DNA of 64,000 bases, taken from the NCBI GenBank assembly GCA_022695795.1, contig MU404087.1, forward strand, positions 310,001-374,000. The letters run 5' to 3'. Numbering within the stretch: the first letter of the stretch is position 1; each line of letters starts with the position of its first letter. The translations under genes were made by a program, and so were the position numbers. Below are positions 62,331 through 64,000 of this stretch, piece by piece. The notes under the pieces were generated by a model. The model was not told where the DNA came from. It saw only the letters and a list, made by a program, of their open reading frames with translations, and ran no database searches. The DNA comes from Biscogniauxia marginata. Taxonomy: Eukaryota > Ascomycota > Sordariomycetes > Xylariales > Xylariaceae.

Positions 62331-64000
62331 CTCGAAAAGATATACCGGTTTCGAGTTAAAAAAGCGGAAACCCGTTTTTATTTTATATAAGTACATAAAT
62401 ACTTAAAAACCTTTGTTATTATATAAATAGTTTAATTTGTTATTTTTTTTTAATTTATAAGTTTAAAGTTTATATTATTTTACAAATAATTAACTTTTTA
62501 GTTATTTCATTTCGAGGTTTAATAACTTATTTAGTTTTAACTTTTAACTTTTTATGTTTTCGTAATATTAAAAGTATTCGCCATGGTATTAAGAAAAAGT
62601 ATAAAGAAAAAAATAAATCTTACAACGAATACTTCATAAATACTAAAGCATCACCGAACACTACTAATTACTATATACACCTTTATATACTTCGTTTAGG
62701 CAATAACTACCGTCTTAATAATTACATCATTTAATAATACGCCTTACTATTAACTAATTACACGCTTCCTTAGTACGAATAAGCTTAACTTAACTTTTTG
62801 AACTTAAAAGCGAAAAAGAGGACCGTCGCGGAGATTTAAGCCCCCTTTCCCGCGATAGTTCGCCGGGCTTACTAGTAAATTTCGTGGTACTTAATACTAG
62901 CACACCTTTTAGCCTTAGTAGCGTATCTAACTAGGTACATAGACAAAAACTCTTTAACAAACGTTTTTCGAGCCTAATTTTAGGCTTGGAAGGCCCTCGC
63001 TATTACGCAGACACCCCCCCCTCTCCATCCCTATTCGTGCGTAGCTGTCCTATAGAGAGCATAGTCGTACTAATAACCCTACCCCGACCTATATTAACAG
63101 CAAGAACGACCTCTTATAAAGCCTTCATTAAAGCCCGACGGGATCGATCTTTAAAAATCGATTTTTAAAACCCTCTCAAATTAGGTCGATTTAAACTTAA
63201 CGCGAAATCCATTTTCTTTATATACCCAAAGTGTACCTTCCTATTAAAGGAATTCCTCGAAAAAATTAAAGCTTTTAAATTTTAATGTTTTTACGCTTAC
63301 CGCGAATAACACAAAAATAACACATTTTATTATTACGTACTTAATAAATAATTCAAAAAAAAGCAAATTTATAACGCTCGCCATTTTAATATTAAGCGTT
63401 TTCATTTAAATATTAGTTTTACTAAAAATAAAATTATCGCTTAAAAATATTTATATAAAAAAGGGTTTATACATATTAATAAAAATATAACGTAATTACG
63501 TAAATATTAAAAAGAAGTTAAAATAAATTTTTAATTTAAAGTTTTTATTCTTTAAACGAAAAAGGAATTCTTTAAAAAAATTCGAAAAATATACTTTACG
63601 GGATTTAATTCTATATTTTATAATAATAAGTTTATATACGAATTAAAAATAAAAACTTATAATTTAAGAATATATTTTATTAAACTTTAACGGAATTTAA
63701 GACTTATTAAAAGAATTCCGGGAATAAAAAAAGGAGAATTTCTTTAATAAACTAAATAAGTACTTTTTTATTTTTTAATATTATATTTTTCGTAATTATT
63801 TTGCCTGTCGGCGAGGGGTAATTATACATAAATTATAAAGACTTACAAGCTTACTAGGCGTTTTAAGGGGTTTCGGGGGTACCCCACCCTCGTGCCTCGG
63901 GAGGGCCCCCCCCCTATACCTCTCGATACAAAGTAAACACTATAAATCTTCTCGGCATTTTCGTAGGTAATTACCCCCCCCCTCTCGAGAGCGTTTTAAC
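62331..64000. repeat. A/C-leaning degraded repeat at the window end
   Basis: From about 62600 the plus strand becomes G-poor and C-rich, the reverse of the preceding 1.5 kb. 62810-63200 and 63830-64000 keep moderate GC, with two poly-C runs in the last 150 bases. Open frames such as 62986-63168 are not recognisable. The element continues past the window edge. Confidence 0.45.

Overview
The window looks like a chromosome segment from a filamentous ascomycete (Pezizomycotina, probably Sordariomycetes; the class is inferred). The genes have short introns of about 50-220 bp with GT..AG ends and CTAAC/CTGAC-type branch points. There is a HET-domain gene, and repeats rich in TAGGTACC lie between genes. 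Long stretches are reduced to A/T with TpA excess, which is the signature of repeat-induced point mutation (RIP).

The layout alternates between gene islands and RIP-degraded blocks. 1-3.4 kb: one HET-domain gene (minus). 3.5-8.35 kb: a nest of TIR transposons with TA target sites (Tc1/mariner-like), consisting of an outer element, an inner element inserted in it, and a MITE in each. 9.38-16.78 kb: a complete but RIP-killed Ty3/gypsy LTR retrotransposon read on the minus strand, with paired LTRs, a target-site duplication, a gag zinc knuckle, RT and integrase remnants. 16.8-18.3 kb: more A/T wreckage.

18.9-30 kb is a gene island: a Taz1/TRF-type telobox Myb protein (minus), GDT1/TMEM165-type transporter (plus, divergent from it), an L-rhamnose-mutarotase-family protein (plus), a mitochondrial-type thioredoxin (minus), and a decayed MFS transporter (minus). 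30.8-31.9 kb is a partial mariner-like copy. 32.4-39.1 kb is a second island of housekeeping genes: ELP6 (Elongator, tRNA wobble modification), RPL37 (60S ribosome), ATG3 (autophagy E2) and an AzgA purine permease. These were reassembled from several exons each, and joined reading frames close without residue loss.

40.9-48 kb is a decay zone: a 5'-truncated, frameshifted but intron-bearing duplicate of cytosolic leucyl-tRNA synthetase (minus), and a sugar-transporter gene with about nine introns that is nearly intact but carries at least one apparent frame lesion. 48.1-64 kb is almost entirely RIP-mutated. It holds part of a mariner-like element, two direct copies of an unidentified repeat of about 3 kb, and two hAT-like MITEs, one in each copy. 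It also shows a sharp strand switch in base composition near 62.6 kb.

The genes do not form one pathway. The strongest unusual features are the nested transposons, the strand-asymmetric RIP of the retroelement, the reciprocal MITE insertions in the duplicated repeat, and the set of pseudogenes bordering the RIP blocks. I did not find a clearly new functional system.
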